From: Peptoniphilus grossensis ph5
GTDB lineage: Bacteria; Bacillota; Clostridia; Tissierellales; Peptoniphilaceae
Direction: 5' to 3'
NCBI RefSeq assembly: GCF_000311825.1
Contig: NZ_HE978569.1
Span: forward strand, 41,108-78,524
DNA length: 37,417 bases
Both the position numbers and the translations under genes were made by a program. The notes beneath the pieces were generated by a model, which did not search any database, was not told where the DNA came from, and worked only from the letters and a program-made list of their open reading frames with translations. Below are positions 1 to 6,764 of the stretch, one piece after another (position 1 is the stretch's first letter; every line of letters begins with the position of its first letter).

Positions 1-332
1 GAGGGGGGCATTGCCGCCCCCTATGCCCCCTCCTTATAAGCGATAAAGCCGCAGGCTTTAAATAAAAAAATATAAAGAAAAGTTCTTTACTCTTCTTGCA
101 ATAAAAAGACGTAGACTTTTAAAAATTTTTAAGACGCCCCCTTGTGCCCGAATGGGTATAAACCCCTCCAATAATAAAAAGAAATTTAATATTTAAAAAT
201 AAAACTCAAATAGAAAAAGATTTTTTCTGCTTTTTTAAAAGCCTTTTTTAGCCATAAAAAAAAGGCTTGCGCCCCACATATGTACCTTATTATTAATAAT
301 AATAAAATTAAATTTAATTTAAACCAATAAAC
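1..332. other. Intergenic DNA with dispersed repeat modules
   Basis: I see no gene here. Bases 1-36 are a near-exact reverse-complement copy of about 6765-6797 (a C/G-rich hairpin around GGGGGCATTGCC). Bases 130-186, starting GCCCCCTTGTGCCCGAATGG, recur in the same orientation at about 10445-10503. Bases 50-64 contain a short AAAGCC/GGCTTT hairpin also seen near 6303. At 237-268 an A/T-rich hairpin (AAGCCTTTTTT paired with AAAAAAGGCTT) could terminate the minus-strand operon that ends at 333, but it lacks a clean U tract. Confidence 0.6.
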
Positions 333-479
333 TTACTTTTTAAACTCCTCAATAGCATTACTTAGCTCTACTATTACTTCCCTTAGCTCCTCCATTTTTT
401 TCTCCAACCTCACCAAGAGGTAGCAAGAAATTGCAATGGGAAAGCCAATGTTTGAAATATTAGACAACAAATCTTCCAT
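333..479 (-). CDS. YvrJ family small protein
   Basis: This 48-residue reading frame is easily missed because of its size. The product opens MEDLLSNISNIGFPIAISCY, continues LLVRLEKKMEELRE and ends EEFKK. A short hydrophobic segment (about residues 9-23) followed by an amphipathic charged helix is the hallmark of the YvrJ family (known in Bacillus and clostridia, function unknown). The ATG lies two bases after the stop of the DUF2922 gene, so translation is probably coupled and this is the last gene of the sigma/amidase/DUF1659/DUF2922 operon. The layout resembles a tiny membrane-anchored or holin-like peptide next to an amidase, but a lytic role is only a guess. Family assignment is from the sequence pattern. 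Confidence 0.82.
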   Translation of the reverse strand: MEDLLSNISNIGFPIAISCYLLVRLEKKMEELREVIVELSNAIEEFKK

Positions 480-481
480 AA

Positions 482-697
482 TCAAAGCGCATCTTCCGTT
501 CTAGTAATAATAGTAGCACCGTTATAAGTCTTAACTTGACCCATTTTGCCATTGACAAGATTGTTAGTAGTGATAGTGTCGGCAACAGATTGAGCCGTCT
601 CTCTCTTTAAACCATCTTTAGGATTTAAAATATTAAGGCTCCAAGGATTGCCACCCTCATCAACAAAACTCATTCTAAGTGTTTTACTTACTTTCAT
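482..697 (-). CDS. DUF2922 domain-containing protein
   Basis: The 71-residue product opens MKVSKTLRMSFVDEGG and contains NPWSLNILNPKDGL, matching the DUF2922 pattern (KTLRLxF...G...SI..P...L....V...M..I...N.F....G..V....A.I). I place the start at the second of two nearby ATGs because its AAAGGAGA ribosome binding site is about 8 bases away; an ATG two codons upstream sits too close to it. DUF2922 proteins are small, have no known function and are usually adjacent to DUF1659 and YvrJ genes, as here. There is no signal peptide or membrane segment. It is the fourth gene of a five-gene minus-strand operon and is followed after two bases by YvrJ. Confidence 0.85.
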   Translation of the reverse strand: MKVSKTLRMSFVDEGGNPWSLNILNPKDGLKRETAQSVADTITTNNLVNGKMGQVKTYNGATIITRTEDAL

Positions 698-740
698 ACT
701 CATATCTCCTTTCATAAATAACATAAAACTAACTGCCATC

Positions 741-965
741 TTAGGCTTGCTCTTCAAAAACTTCTTCAGTAATCTTAGAAGAAGAAGCAAGACTGCCATC
801 AACTAAAGTCCCAAAGCCCTTGGACAATTCATAAAGAGAATCATTAGTCGCATTAGAATTAATGTTTCTAACAGTGATGTTTCTCTTCTTTGTTTTGCCA
901 TCAGGACTTGTACTAGAAGTAACAGTCTTTAGCATGACTTTCTTATCATTAACATTAACTGCCAT
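741..965 (-). CDS. DUF1659 domain-containing protein
   Basis: The 74-residue product starts MAVNVNDKKVMLKTVTS and carries KTKKRNITVRNINSNATNDS and LYELSKGFGTLVDGSL, which fits DUF1659 (a short protein with a conserved N-x-x-x-x-A-[TS]-x-x-x-[LF]-Y core). The ATG at 965 has an ideal AGGAGGTGA 8 bases upstream; an in-frame GTG three codons earlier would overlap that site and is less likely. The function is unknown. It lies between the amidase and DUF2922 genes. DUF1659 and DUF2922 are similar in size and are consistently found together, so they may form a pair or complex (inference). Confidence 0.85.
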   Translation of the reverse strand: MAVNVNDKKVMLKTVTSSTSPDGKTKKRNITVRNINSNATNDSLYELSKGFGTLVDGSLASSSKITEEVFEEQA

Positions 966-1040
966 TATTTTCACCTCCTACTATATACATAGAAAAAAAT
1001 AACAAAAGTTGCTATGAAAAAATTAAAAAAATTTTAAAAA

Positions 1041-1517
1041 TTATAAACTTTCCTTAAACTTCCACCAAGCCTCCCAGTTGTTGGCGCTCATAGAACGAGG
1101 ACAAAGCTTGTGTGACGCATCATAATGACGGACAACTCTCTTTAGAGGAATATTGTAAAAATCCATGAGAAAGCGAATGACAACTCGTGCATTCTCTAGG
1201 GCCTTATCATAATCACCGTCACTGTTTACGCAGATCTCAACTCCAATAGAATTAGAATTAGTGATGCCGTACCTGCCATGGCCGTCGCCGCAGTGCCAAG
1301 AAGCATTAGTAGTCTCAACAGTCTCCACTATCCTCTTGTCGTCCACAAAATAATGAGCAGAAGCCTTTCTGTTGCCCCCATTAAAATACCTATAATGAGC
1401 AAGAGCATCAGCACCGGCTCTAGGATTGCCTGTGTCGTGAACAACAATAAAAGTAGGCCTTACCATACCCTCTCTCTTAGAAAAATTAAACTTAATAAGA
1501 TTTTTCTCGATTAACAT
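1041..1517 (-). CDS. N-acetylmuramoyl-L-alanine amidase (amidase_2/PGRP fold)
   Basis: The 158-residue protein is a single amidase_2 domain that would cleave the MurNAc-L-Ala bond of peptidoglycan using zinc. Visible zinc ligands are H27 (IVVHDTGN), H131 (VVRHYD) and C139 (HKLCP), the H/H/C set of T7 lysozyme-type amidases; SAHYFVD and NSIGVEIC are further family motifs. It has no signal peptide, no TM segment and no cell-wall-binding domain, unlike housekeeping autolysins but like phage endolysins, so export would need another route. The start has GGGGGTGAT upstream. It is co-transcribed with the sigma factor, which ends 12 bases before its start, and with DUF1659, DUF2922 and YvrJ downstream. 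Confidence 0.92.
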   Translation of the reverse strand: MLIEKNLIKFNFSKREGMVRPTFIVVHDTGNPRAGADALAHYRYFNGGNRKASAHYFVDDKRIVETVETTNASWHCGDGHGRYGITNSNSIGVEICVNSDGDYDKALENARVVIRFLMDFYNIPLKRVVRHYDASHKLCPRSMSANNWEAWWKFKESL

Positions 1518-1529
1518 AAAATCACCCCC

Positions 1530-2108
1530 TTACTTATAATGACAAGAGATAAAATCACGCATACCCTTTATAGCATTCCTCTTTAAATTAATCACAGTCC
1601 ATCTAGAAATGCCAAGAAAATCAGCAATCTCCGAAAGACCAAGCCTTTCATAAAAAAATAACCTGACAACAGTCTCCTGCCTTGGAGTGAGAGAATCAAT
1701 AGCTGCCTTTAGGATAGCCAGCCTCTCACCCGCCAAAAAGTCTCCCTCAATATCAACCCCAGCATCAAGAGAATCAAAGATGCCAAGACTTTCCTCATCA
1801 TCAGTTGGACTATCATGAATATCACTATTCACATCCATAAGATACTTATAAGTGTTTAAATAAAAATACTTTAGACTAAGCTTAACATACTTCAAAAAAG
1901 ACCTCTTGTTGTCAAAATCCTCTATGCAGGAAAGCACCATTGCCCTCCCGTCAGAATAAAGATCATCAAATTCATTAAAAATTGGACAATACTTTTTAAT
2001 AGAAGAACGAATGAGAGGGTCTAGCATATCAAGAAGCTTAACCTTTGACCTCTCTTCCCCTACAAGGGCAGAGTTCAAAACTCTGTCAAAATCTTTATAA
2101 TTATTCAT
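1530..2108 (-). CDS. Sigma-70 family RNA polymerase sigma factor
   Basis: The 192-residue protein has a sigma-70 region-2-like N-terminal half (DLYSDGRAMVLSCIEDFD, then a segment rich in aromatic residues) and a clear region-4 helix-turn-helix at about 135-185 (DSLTPRQETVVRLFFYERLG, then LSEIADFLGISRWTVINLKR). It would direct RNA polymerase to a specific promoter set, presumably including its own operon. It is the first gene after a perfect promoter (2142-2170), with an AGGAGGGAG ribosome binding site. The acidic linker (SPTDDEESLGIFDSLDAGVD) replaces region 3. Being followed by an amidase and DUF1659/DUF2922/YvrJ genes is a recurrent but uncharacterised association. No anti-sigma factor is visible. 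Confidence 0.88.
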   Translation of the reverse strand: MNNYKDFDRVLNSALVGEERSKVKLLDMLDPLIRSSIKKYCPIFNEFDDLYSDGRAMVLSCIEDFDNKRSFLKYVKLSLKYFYLNTYKYLMDVNSDIHDSPTDDEESLGIFDSLDAGVDIEGDFLAGERLAILKAAIDSLTPRQETVVRLFFYERLGLSEIADFLGISRWTVINLKRNAIKGMRDFISCHYK

Positions 2109-2141
2109 AACTCCCTCCTAATAAATTTTTCTATGAACTAA

Positions 2142-2170
2142 TTATAAAACTTTTGTTTATATTTGTCAAA
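2142..2170 (-). promoter_or_regulatory. Consensus sigma-A promoter of the sigma/amidase operon
   Basis: Read on the minus strand, TTGACA (2170-2165), a 17-base spacer and TATAAT (2147-2142) form a perfect housekeeping promoter about 35 bases upstream of the sigma-factor start. A 12-bp inverted repeat (2148-2159 and 2169-2180, one mismatch) overlaps the -35 box and spacer and could be an operator. Confidence 0.88.
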
Positions 2171-2386
2171 CAATAGTTTAAACTTCTTTTCAAGAATTTA
2201 TTCTTAAAAATATCCCTTCTTTTAAAGCATAAAAAAAGAAGCCTTACTCTGCTTCTTCTTTTATCCTATTCCATGTTTCGTTGAATGTTTTTGTGTACTC
2301 ACTTATTATTTCTTTCCTTCTTGGTCCAGCCAAGTGATTGGTATCTCCATTGTTTTCCAAGATTTTGATTTTATTTTCCAAATTTT

Positions 2387-2989
2387 CTATATTTTTTTTA
2401 ATTTCTCAATTTCTTCTTCTTTTTCATTATGACTTTCTGAGCAATTAGAATCAGTTTTTTTATTACATTTTATTTCTCTATCAAAATTTAATTCAACATC
2501 AAGTTTCTTAGACCTTGCATAAGTATATAGAGATTCTACAGCTTTACGATCATTCTTTTTGCCAAATTCTTCTTTCACATTTAAGTTGCTAATAATTAGA
2601 TAATAAAGTTTTCTTGCCGTCTTTTTATCATCTTCATCTAGTGTATCCTTACTTGTAAGAGCTAAAAACTTTGCTAAGGCTTCTTGCATCTTATGTAACC
2701 AATTTATTCTCTCTTTTGTGACAATTTCCTTGTAAGTTTGCTTCTTGTTGAAGATATAGCCTACACAAACACCTGAAACAGTAATAATAGAGGAAAGGAG
2801 AATACCCACTCCTTGACCTAACTCAGCATTAGAGGTCTTATTAACTATAAAATAACTTATTCCATAAAAGGCACCTATAATTAAAAAAATTGGAAGAAGA
2901 AAAAGGCTAGTATAGGCACATTTATCTAGTATAGAAATACTTGTGTCATCAAGGAATTTTTCTTCACTGTCTTTTTTCTTATGGCACAT
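2387..2989 (-). CDS. Hypothetical two-TM membrane protein, C-terminus apparently frameshifted
   Basis: The 200-residue frame has two hydrophobic segments (about 26-50 and 61-82, the second ending VCVGYIFNKK), then a hydrophilic, helical, charged domain. I do not recognise the family. It has an AAAGGAGATGA ribosome binding site and a good promoter. The frame ends at TAG just after a run of eight A residues (2392-2399). Reading one frame over from that run continues without a stop for about 48 more residues (NIENLENKIKILENNGDTNH and on to WNRIKEEAE), ending at 2244. That extension looks protein-like, so the intact product is probably about 248 residues. The shift could be a real mutation, slippage at A-AAA-AAA, or a sequencing error. 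Confidence 0.75.
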   Translation of the reverse strand: MCHKKKDSEEKFLDDTSISILDKCAYTSLFLLPIFLIIGAFYGISYFIVNKTSNAELGQGVGILLSSIITVSGVCVGYIFNKKQTYKEIVTKERINWLHKMQEALAKFLALTSKDTLDEDDKKTARKLYYLIISNLNVKEEFGKKNDRKAVESLYTYARSKKLDVELNFDREIKCNKKTDSNCSESHNEKEEEIEKLKKI

Positions 2990-3009
2990 ACTATCATCTC
3001 CTTTAACTA

Positions 3010-3038
3010 ATTTTATCAGAAAAATATTTTTATGTAAA
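3010..3038 (-). promoter_or_regulatory. Promoter of the two-TM protein gene
   Basis: On the minus strand TTTACA (3038-3033), a 17-base spacer and TAAAAT (3015-3010) lie 20 bases upstream of the start codon, just after the terminator of the S-layer gene. Confidence 0.65.
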
Positions 3039-3041
3039 AAG

Positions 3042-3068
3042 AAAAACCCGAGGTTTCCCTCGAGTTTT
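3042..3068 (-). terminator. Rho-independent terminator of the SLH gene
   Basis: Minus-strand AAAACTCGAGG, a GAAA loop and CCTCGGGTTTTT form a stable hairpin followed by a T-rich run, 27 bases after the S-layer gene stop. It isolates that highly expressed gene from the next one. Confidence 0.88.
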
Positions 3069-3094
3069 ATCTTTTAATTAATTAGTTAGACTAA

Positions 3095-5875
3095 TTATTT
3101 TGCTGTAAGTTTTTGAGTTAAATCAGCTTTTGCTGTAACACCTGTGTAAAGTGGTTTTACTTTAACTGTAACTTCACCAGTAGATACGTCAACTGATGCT
3201 ATTTCGTAAGTTCCTTTACCTTCAACTGTGTCAAGTGCAGCTTTAACTGCTGCTTTAATATTAGCTTCTTTATCAGCTATTACTGTAGAATCTTTATATT
3301 CAACAGTTGCTAATTTAGTTTTAATAGCAGTGTAGTAATCATCATATGCTTTTTGTCTTTCATCTGCTGCTAATTTATCTTCAGCTTTTTTAATACCATC
3401 TTTGTAAGTTTTTACAGTTGTTAGAAGAGCATCTTTAGCTTCAGAATCTTTAACTTTAGCTAATTTTTCTTCAGCTTTAGCTAATTTTTCTTTAGCAGCT
3501 TTAACATCGTCTTTAGTTGATGCATCAGTAAGAATTGGAGTTAATTTAGCAACTTCATCTTTAGCTGGAGTATAAACTTCATCAAAATATTTTTGAGCTG
3601 TTTCTTTAGTTGTTTTCTTTTCAGCGTAAGTTACATCTGCTTCATTTACAGCTTTTTCAAATGCTTCTTTAGCATCTTTATCTAACTTAGATTCATAGTA
3701 TTTTTCAAGAGCTTTTTCAAGATCTGTTAAGTTTTTGTTAGATTTTGGAGCAATTAGGTTTCCTTTACCATCATTTAACATGAAGTCATAAGCTCTAACA
3801 TCATGTTCATGTTTCTTGTTTTCAGCTTTGAATTTAACTTCTTTTCCTACATATGCTTTTAATGCATCTGCAAGTTCTCTGTCAACTTTGTAAGTCTTAG
3901 TTGTGTGGTTAAGTCCTGAATCCCAAGCGTCAGATTCAATCTTAATTTCAACTTCTTTTTCTCCAACCCAAAGAATTTTGCCAATAACAGTGTGTCCTTC
4001 AATTCCTTGAACTACATTAAGAACTGAGCCAGATTCTTCAAACATATCTCTAGCATAAGGAGTATCTCCAAGAATAGATACTGCATCTATATCTCTTGCA
4101 TTATGGTCATTAGCTGCAAATTGTAGATAATCTCCTCTTTCAAGGTCTTTGTATTGTTTAGCATTGAAGATATCAGCATCTGCTACATAAAGTAGAGTTT
4201 CGTTGTCAAATCTGTCAACAACTTTGATTTCATCGTTGTCATAGATTTTTTCCACTTTAACTACTGGGTAGTCTTTAGTTTCGCTGTGATCAATTACTTT
4301 TTCAATAACATCTCCACGAACTTCGATAACATCATTTTTGTCACCATAGTTTAGTGGGAAGTTAGCTTTGTTAAGAACATTGTCTCTATCATAAAGTTTA
4401 CCGTCTACATCTTCAAGAGTTGTAGAGTATTTAGAAGAAGAAGAGTTAATTACTCTGTATCTGTCTCCATCGTTATCTTTAGATACTACGTTAAATACAA
4501 TAACTCTAGCTGTGTTTCTATTAGAATCAAATCCTTTAACAGCTGATTTATGATCATCGTTATCGAATCCAGCATATACGTTAGGAATCTTGTATCCATC
4601 TTTATAGTTGTGGAAACCGATTAATGAAAGTGCTTCGTTAATGTCTTTAACTTCTTTCATAATGTTGTTGTAAGGGTTAGCAACATAAACTTCAGTTTTG
4701 TCATTAATCTTTAATCTTTCAACTACTTTTCCATCAGTTCCGTGGAATTTAATCCATTTACCTTTTGTTTGGCTTCCGTTTAAGTCAATTGTAGCATATG
4801 ATTTATCAACATCTTTTTGATCTCTTTTTTCCATAGTTACAATATCTTTATAGTAAGCTGTTTTGATTGTTGAATCAGCAACGCCTTCCCAAACATTGTT
4901 GTCATAATTAACGATTACTTCCTTGTATTCTCTGTCTTTGTCATGGTTAGAAATAGCTAAGTCTTCTGGGTTACCAAGTTCAAGAATGTGAGTTACTTCG
5001 TTCTTGTCATTAGTAAGAATTCTTACTAATGAACCTTTGTAAAGATCTAGGTTGTCAACAGTTTTAACTTTAACAATTTGTCTTCTAGTGTTGTTACCAT
5101 CAACGATAACTGTATCACTTGTAATCTTGTATTCTTTGTCTTTATCTTGGTTAAGAGTAAGTTTGCTATTAGTTAAGTTAGAAACAATACCTCTTGTTTC
5201 GTTAGCTGGTACTCTCTTGAATTCTTGCATTTTGTAAAGAGCATTGTAAATCATAGTGAATGCATCTGCTCTGTTAGCTGCTTTGTTAGAATCAGCGATT
5301 GTTACATCGTCAAGAATTCCAAGTTCTGCTGCCCAAGTCATCCAAGAAGATGCCCAAACTGCATTTTTAACCATATCAGCTGTTAAGTTTTCTTTTGCAA
5401 GAACAACTAGCATTTTAGCTAATTCAGCGTAAGTTACATCGTTTTCTGGCTTGAATGATCCATCTGGATATCCTGCTAGCATTGCAATTCCGTTAGCATC
5501 AGAAGGAACTGTTGTACCTACTGTGATAACTCCGTTAGCCCAGTGTTCTGGTTTAACGTCATTGTAAACTTGCATTGCTCCTTGTAGTTGCTTAGATAAT
5601 TCTTCATTACCATTAGCTAGTACAAGTAATCTTGTGATTTCGGATCTCTTGATGTTCTTATCAAGTCCGTAGCTTCCATCTTCGTAGCCTTCAACAAATT
5701 TTTTGTCGATGATATATTGGATTTTGTTATCTTTTCCAACAATCTTTTCAACTTTTTCAGAAGCTTCTGCTTTTTTAGCGTCAGCTTTCTTTGTTGGTTC
5801 AGCGGCGAAGACACTTGTGAATGTTCCTAGTACCATTACTAGTGCTAGTACTAGAGAAATAATCTTTTTGTTCAT
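3095..5875 (-). CDS. S-layer homology (SLH) domain surface protein
   Basis: The 926-residue protein starts with a classical signal peptide (MNKKIISLVLALVMVLGTFT, cleavage after SVFA). Three SLH-like repeats follow at roughly residues 55-215 (FVEGYEDGSYGLDKNIKRSE; LAGYPDGSFKPENDVTYAEL; AAELGILDDVTIADSNKAAN), which would attach it to secondary cell-wall polymer. A long beta-rich central region, an alanine/lysine-rich helical segment (about 720-850) and a C-terminal globular tail follow. Size, position and restricted codon use (preferred codons throughout) suggest an abundant S-layer or surface protein (inference). AAGGAGGT precedes the ATG by about 10 bases. It has its own promoter about 150 bases upstream, a structured leader and a strong terminator, so it is monocistronic. 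Confidence 0.9.
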   Translation of the reverse strand: MNKKIISLVLALVMVLGTFTSVFAAEPTKKADAKKAEASEKVEKIVGKDNKIQYIIDKKFVEGYEDGSYGLDKNIKRSEITRLLVLANGNEELSKQLQGAMQVYNDVKPEHWANGVITVGTTVPSDANGIAMLAGYPDGSFKPENDVTYAELAKMLVVLAKENLTADMVKNAVWASSWMTWAAELGILDDVTIADSNKAANRADAFTMIYNALYKMQEFKRVPANETRGIVSNLTNSKLTLNQDKDKEYKITSDTVIVDGNNTRRQIVKVKTVDNLDLYKGSLVRILTNDKNEVTHILELGNPEDLAISNHDKDREYKEVIVNYDNNVWEGVADSTIKTAYYKDIVTMEKRDQKDVDKSYATIDLNGSQTKGKWIKFHGTDGKVVERLKINDKTEVYVANPYNNIMKEVKDINEALSLIGFHNYKDGYKIPNVYAGFDNDDHKSAVKGFDSNRNTARVIVFNVVSKDNDGDRYRVINSSSSKYSTTLEDVDGKLYDRDNVLNKANFPLNYGDKNDVIEVRGDVIEKVIDHSETKDYPVVKVEKIYDNDEIKVVDRFDNETLLYVADADIFNAKQYKDLERGDYLQFAANDHNARDIDAVSILGDTPYARDMFEESGSVLNVVQGIEGHTVIGKILWVGEKEVEIKIESDAWDSGLNHTTKTYKVDRELADALKAYVGKEVKFKAENKKHEHDVRAYDFMLNDGKGNLIAPKSNKNLTDLEKALEKYYESKLDKDAKEAFEKAVNEADVTYAEKKTTKETAQKYFDEVYTPAKDEVAKLTPILTDASTKDDVKAAKEKLAKAEEKLAKVKDSEAKDALLTTVKTYKDGIKKAEDKLAADERQKAYDDYYTAIKTKLATVEYKDSTVIADKEANIKAAVKAALDTVEGKGTYEIASVDVSTGEVTVKVKPLYTGVTAKADLTQKLTAK

Positions 5876-6018
5876 TTGTCTTTCGACCTCCTTAAAAATT
5901 TTGTAGATTCTACAAAAGTCTCAAACTTTTGTCGCCGAGACTGAACAATCTCGACTCAGAGGTGACAAATAAATATCGCCTTATTTCTGGTTTTATTTAA
6001 TTGTCATGTTCCTCTTAT
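5876..6018 (-). promoter_or_regulatory. Long structured 5' leader of the SLH gene
   Basis: The mRNA leader is about 140 bases. At 5928-5969 TTTGTC and GACAAA can close a stem around an inner 7-bp hairpin (GTCGAGA with TCTCGGC, G-U pair included). At 5899-5917 a 19-base palindrome (9-bp arms TTTTGTAGA/TCTACAAAA) sits just before the ribosome binding site and partly competes with an AAAAGT/ACTTTT pairing. Such folding could stabilise the message or control initiation. No known riboswitch class was recognised. Confidence 0.5.
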
Positions 6019-6024
6019 GTTTCT

Positions 6025-6052
6025 ATTATACACTACATTCTTCCTTTGTAAA
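6025..6052 (-). promoter_or_regulatory. Promoter of the SLH gene
   Basis: Minus-strand TTTACA (6052-6047), 16-base spacer, TATAAT (6030-6025). An inverted repeat (6065-6109) lies immediately upstream of the -35 box. Confidence 0.75.
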
Positions 6053-6114
6053 ATTACAATTACATTACATAAACTTTCTTGTATTTGGGCTTTTGAAATA
6101 TTTATGTAACATTA

Positions 6115-6236
6115 TTTTACTAGGGCATCTTTGCCGTGATAATAGAAAGGGTCTTGGGAATATGTGTCTTTGGTCACTTTGTATTGGGCTGTCGCCCTGG
6201 ACTAGTGTCCTTAGACTTTGTATTCCAAAACCGTAT
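6115..6236 (-). ncRNA. Candidate structured non-coding RNA upstream of the SLH gene
   Basis: This GC-richer stretch sits behind its own promoter (6242-6270). On the minus strand GGAATA (6225-6220) can pair with TATTCC (6162-6157), and inside it GTCT pairs with AGAC. Within that lie two hairpins, GGAC-ACTA-GTCC and GGGC-GACA-GCCC, giving a multi-branched fold. AATACAAAGT occurs twice (about 6214-6223 and 6175-6184). A further GGCA-AAGA-TGCC hairpin follows near 6127-6138. I could not match it to a known RNA class. A plus-strand reading frame across it (6006-6248) looks non-coding. Confidence 0.4.
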
Positions 6237-6241
6237 GTAAA

Positions 6242-6270
6242 ATTATAACAAAAAGGTTACATTTTTGCAA
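6242..6270 (-). promoter_or_regulatory. Second minus-strand promoter upstream of the SLH gene
   Basis: TTGCAA (6270-6265), 17-base spacer, TATAAT (6247-6242), read on the minus strand. It would start a transcript near 6235 that enters the candidate structured RNA and possibly runs on into the SLH gene. Confidence 0.65.
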
Positions 6271-6436
6271 TTTCTTTTTCTTTGGGAGGGTAAGGAGTGG
6301 AAAGCCTGCGGCTTTAAGAACGAATAAAAAGTTTTTTCTTTATAAATTATTTTTTTATTAATTTCCTTAATCTATAATGACAATGTGTTGACCATGCACG
6401 AAATTCGTTTTATAATTTAGGAAAGGGGATGTGTTT

Positions 6437-6706
6437 ATGTCTACTACAAATTTGAATATTAGAACGGATAAGAAAGTGAAGGAAGATGCTGAAAAGATTT
6501 TTGCAGAACTTGGTCTTAATATGACAAGTGCTATTAATATTTTTTTGAGGGCAAGTATAAGAGAGAGCGGCATTCCTTTTGCCTTAAAGCTTGATGTGCC
6601 TAATGAGGAGACAATCCTCGCCATAGAAGAAGCAAAGAGAATCGCAACAGATGATGGTGTTGAAGCTTTTGATAATATTAATGATTTAAGGAAAAGTTTG
6701 AAATAA
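6437..6706 (+). CDS. RelB/DinJ family antitoxin (no toxin adjacent)
   Basis: The 89-residue product (MSTTNLNIRTDKKVKEDAEK, then IFAELGLNMTSAINIFLRAS) has the RelB/DinJ ribbon-helix-helix N-terminus, the typical GIPFALKLDVPNEET middle and an acidic C-terminus (AFDNINDLRKSLK). Family members dimerise, bind their own promoter and neutralise a RelE/YafQ-type mRNA endonuclease. I chose the ATG at 6437, 8 bases after an AAAGGGG site; a GTG two codons earlier lies too close to it. The usual overlapping toxin gene is absent: 6707-6764 is non-coding and the dispersed repeat begins after it, so this is an orphan antitoxin or the remainder of a decayed pair. Confidence 0.88.
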   Translation: MSTTNLNIRTDKKVKEDAEKIFAELGLNMTSAINIFLRASIRESGIPFALKLDVPNEETILAIEEAKRIATDDGVEAFDNINDLRKSLK

Positions 6707-6764
6707 AGCTTATGCTTTTGATTTATGATTTAGTTTTTTTCATTTGTAAAGTATTTTTTATTTA

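Noticed and set aside
6006-6248. An 80-residue plus-strand frame and an opposing minus-strand frame
   Set aside because: Cys/Leu-rich composition, no ribosome binding site, and it overlaps two promoters; structured RNA is a better explanation.
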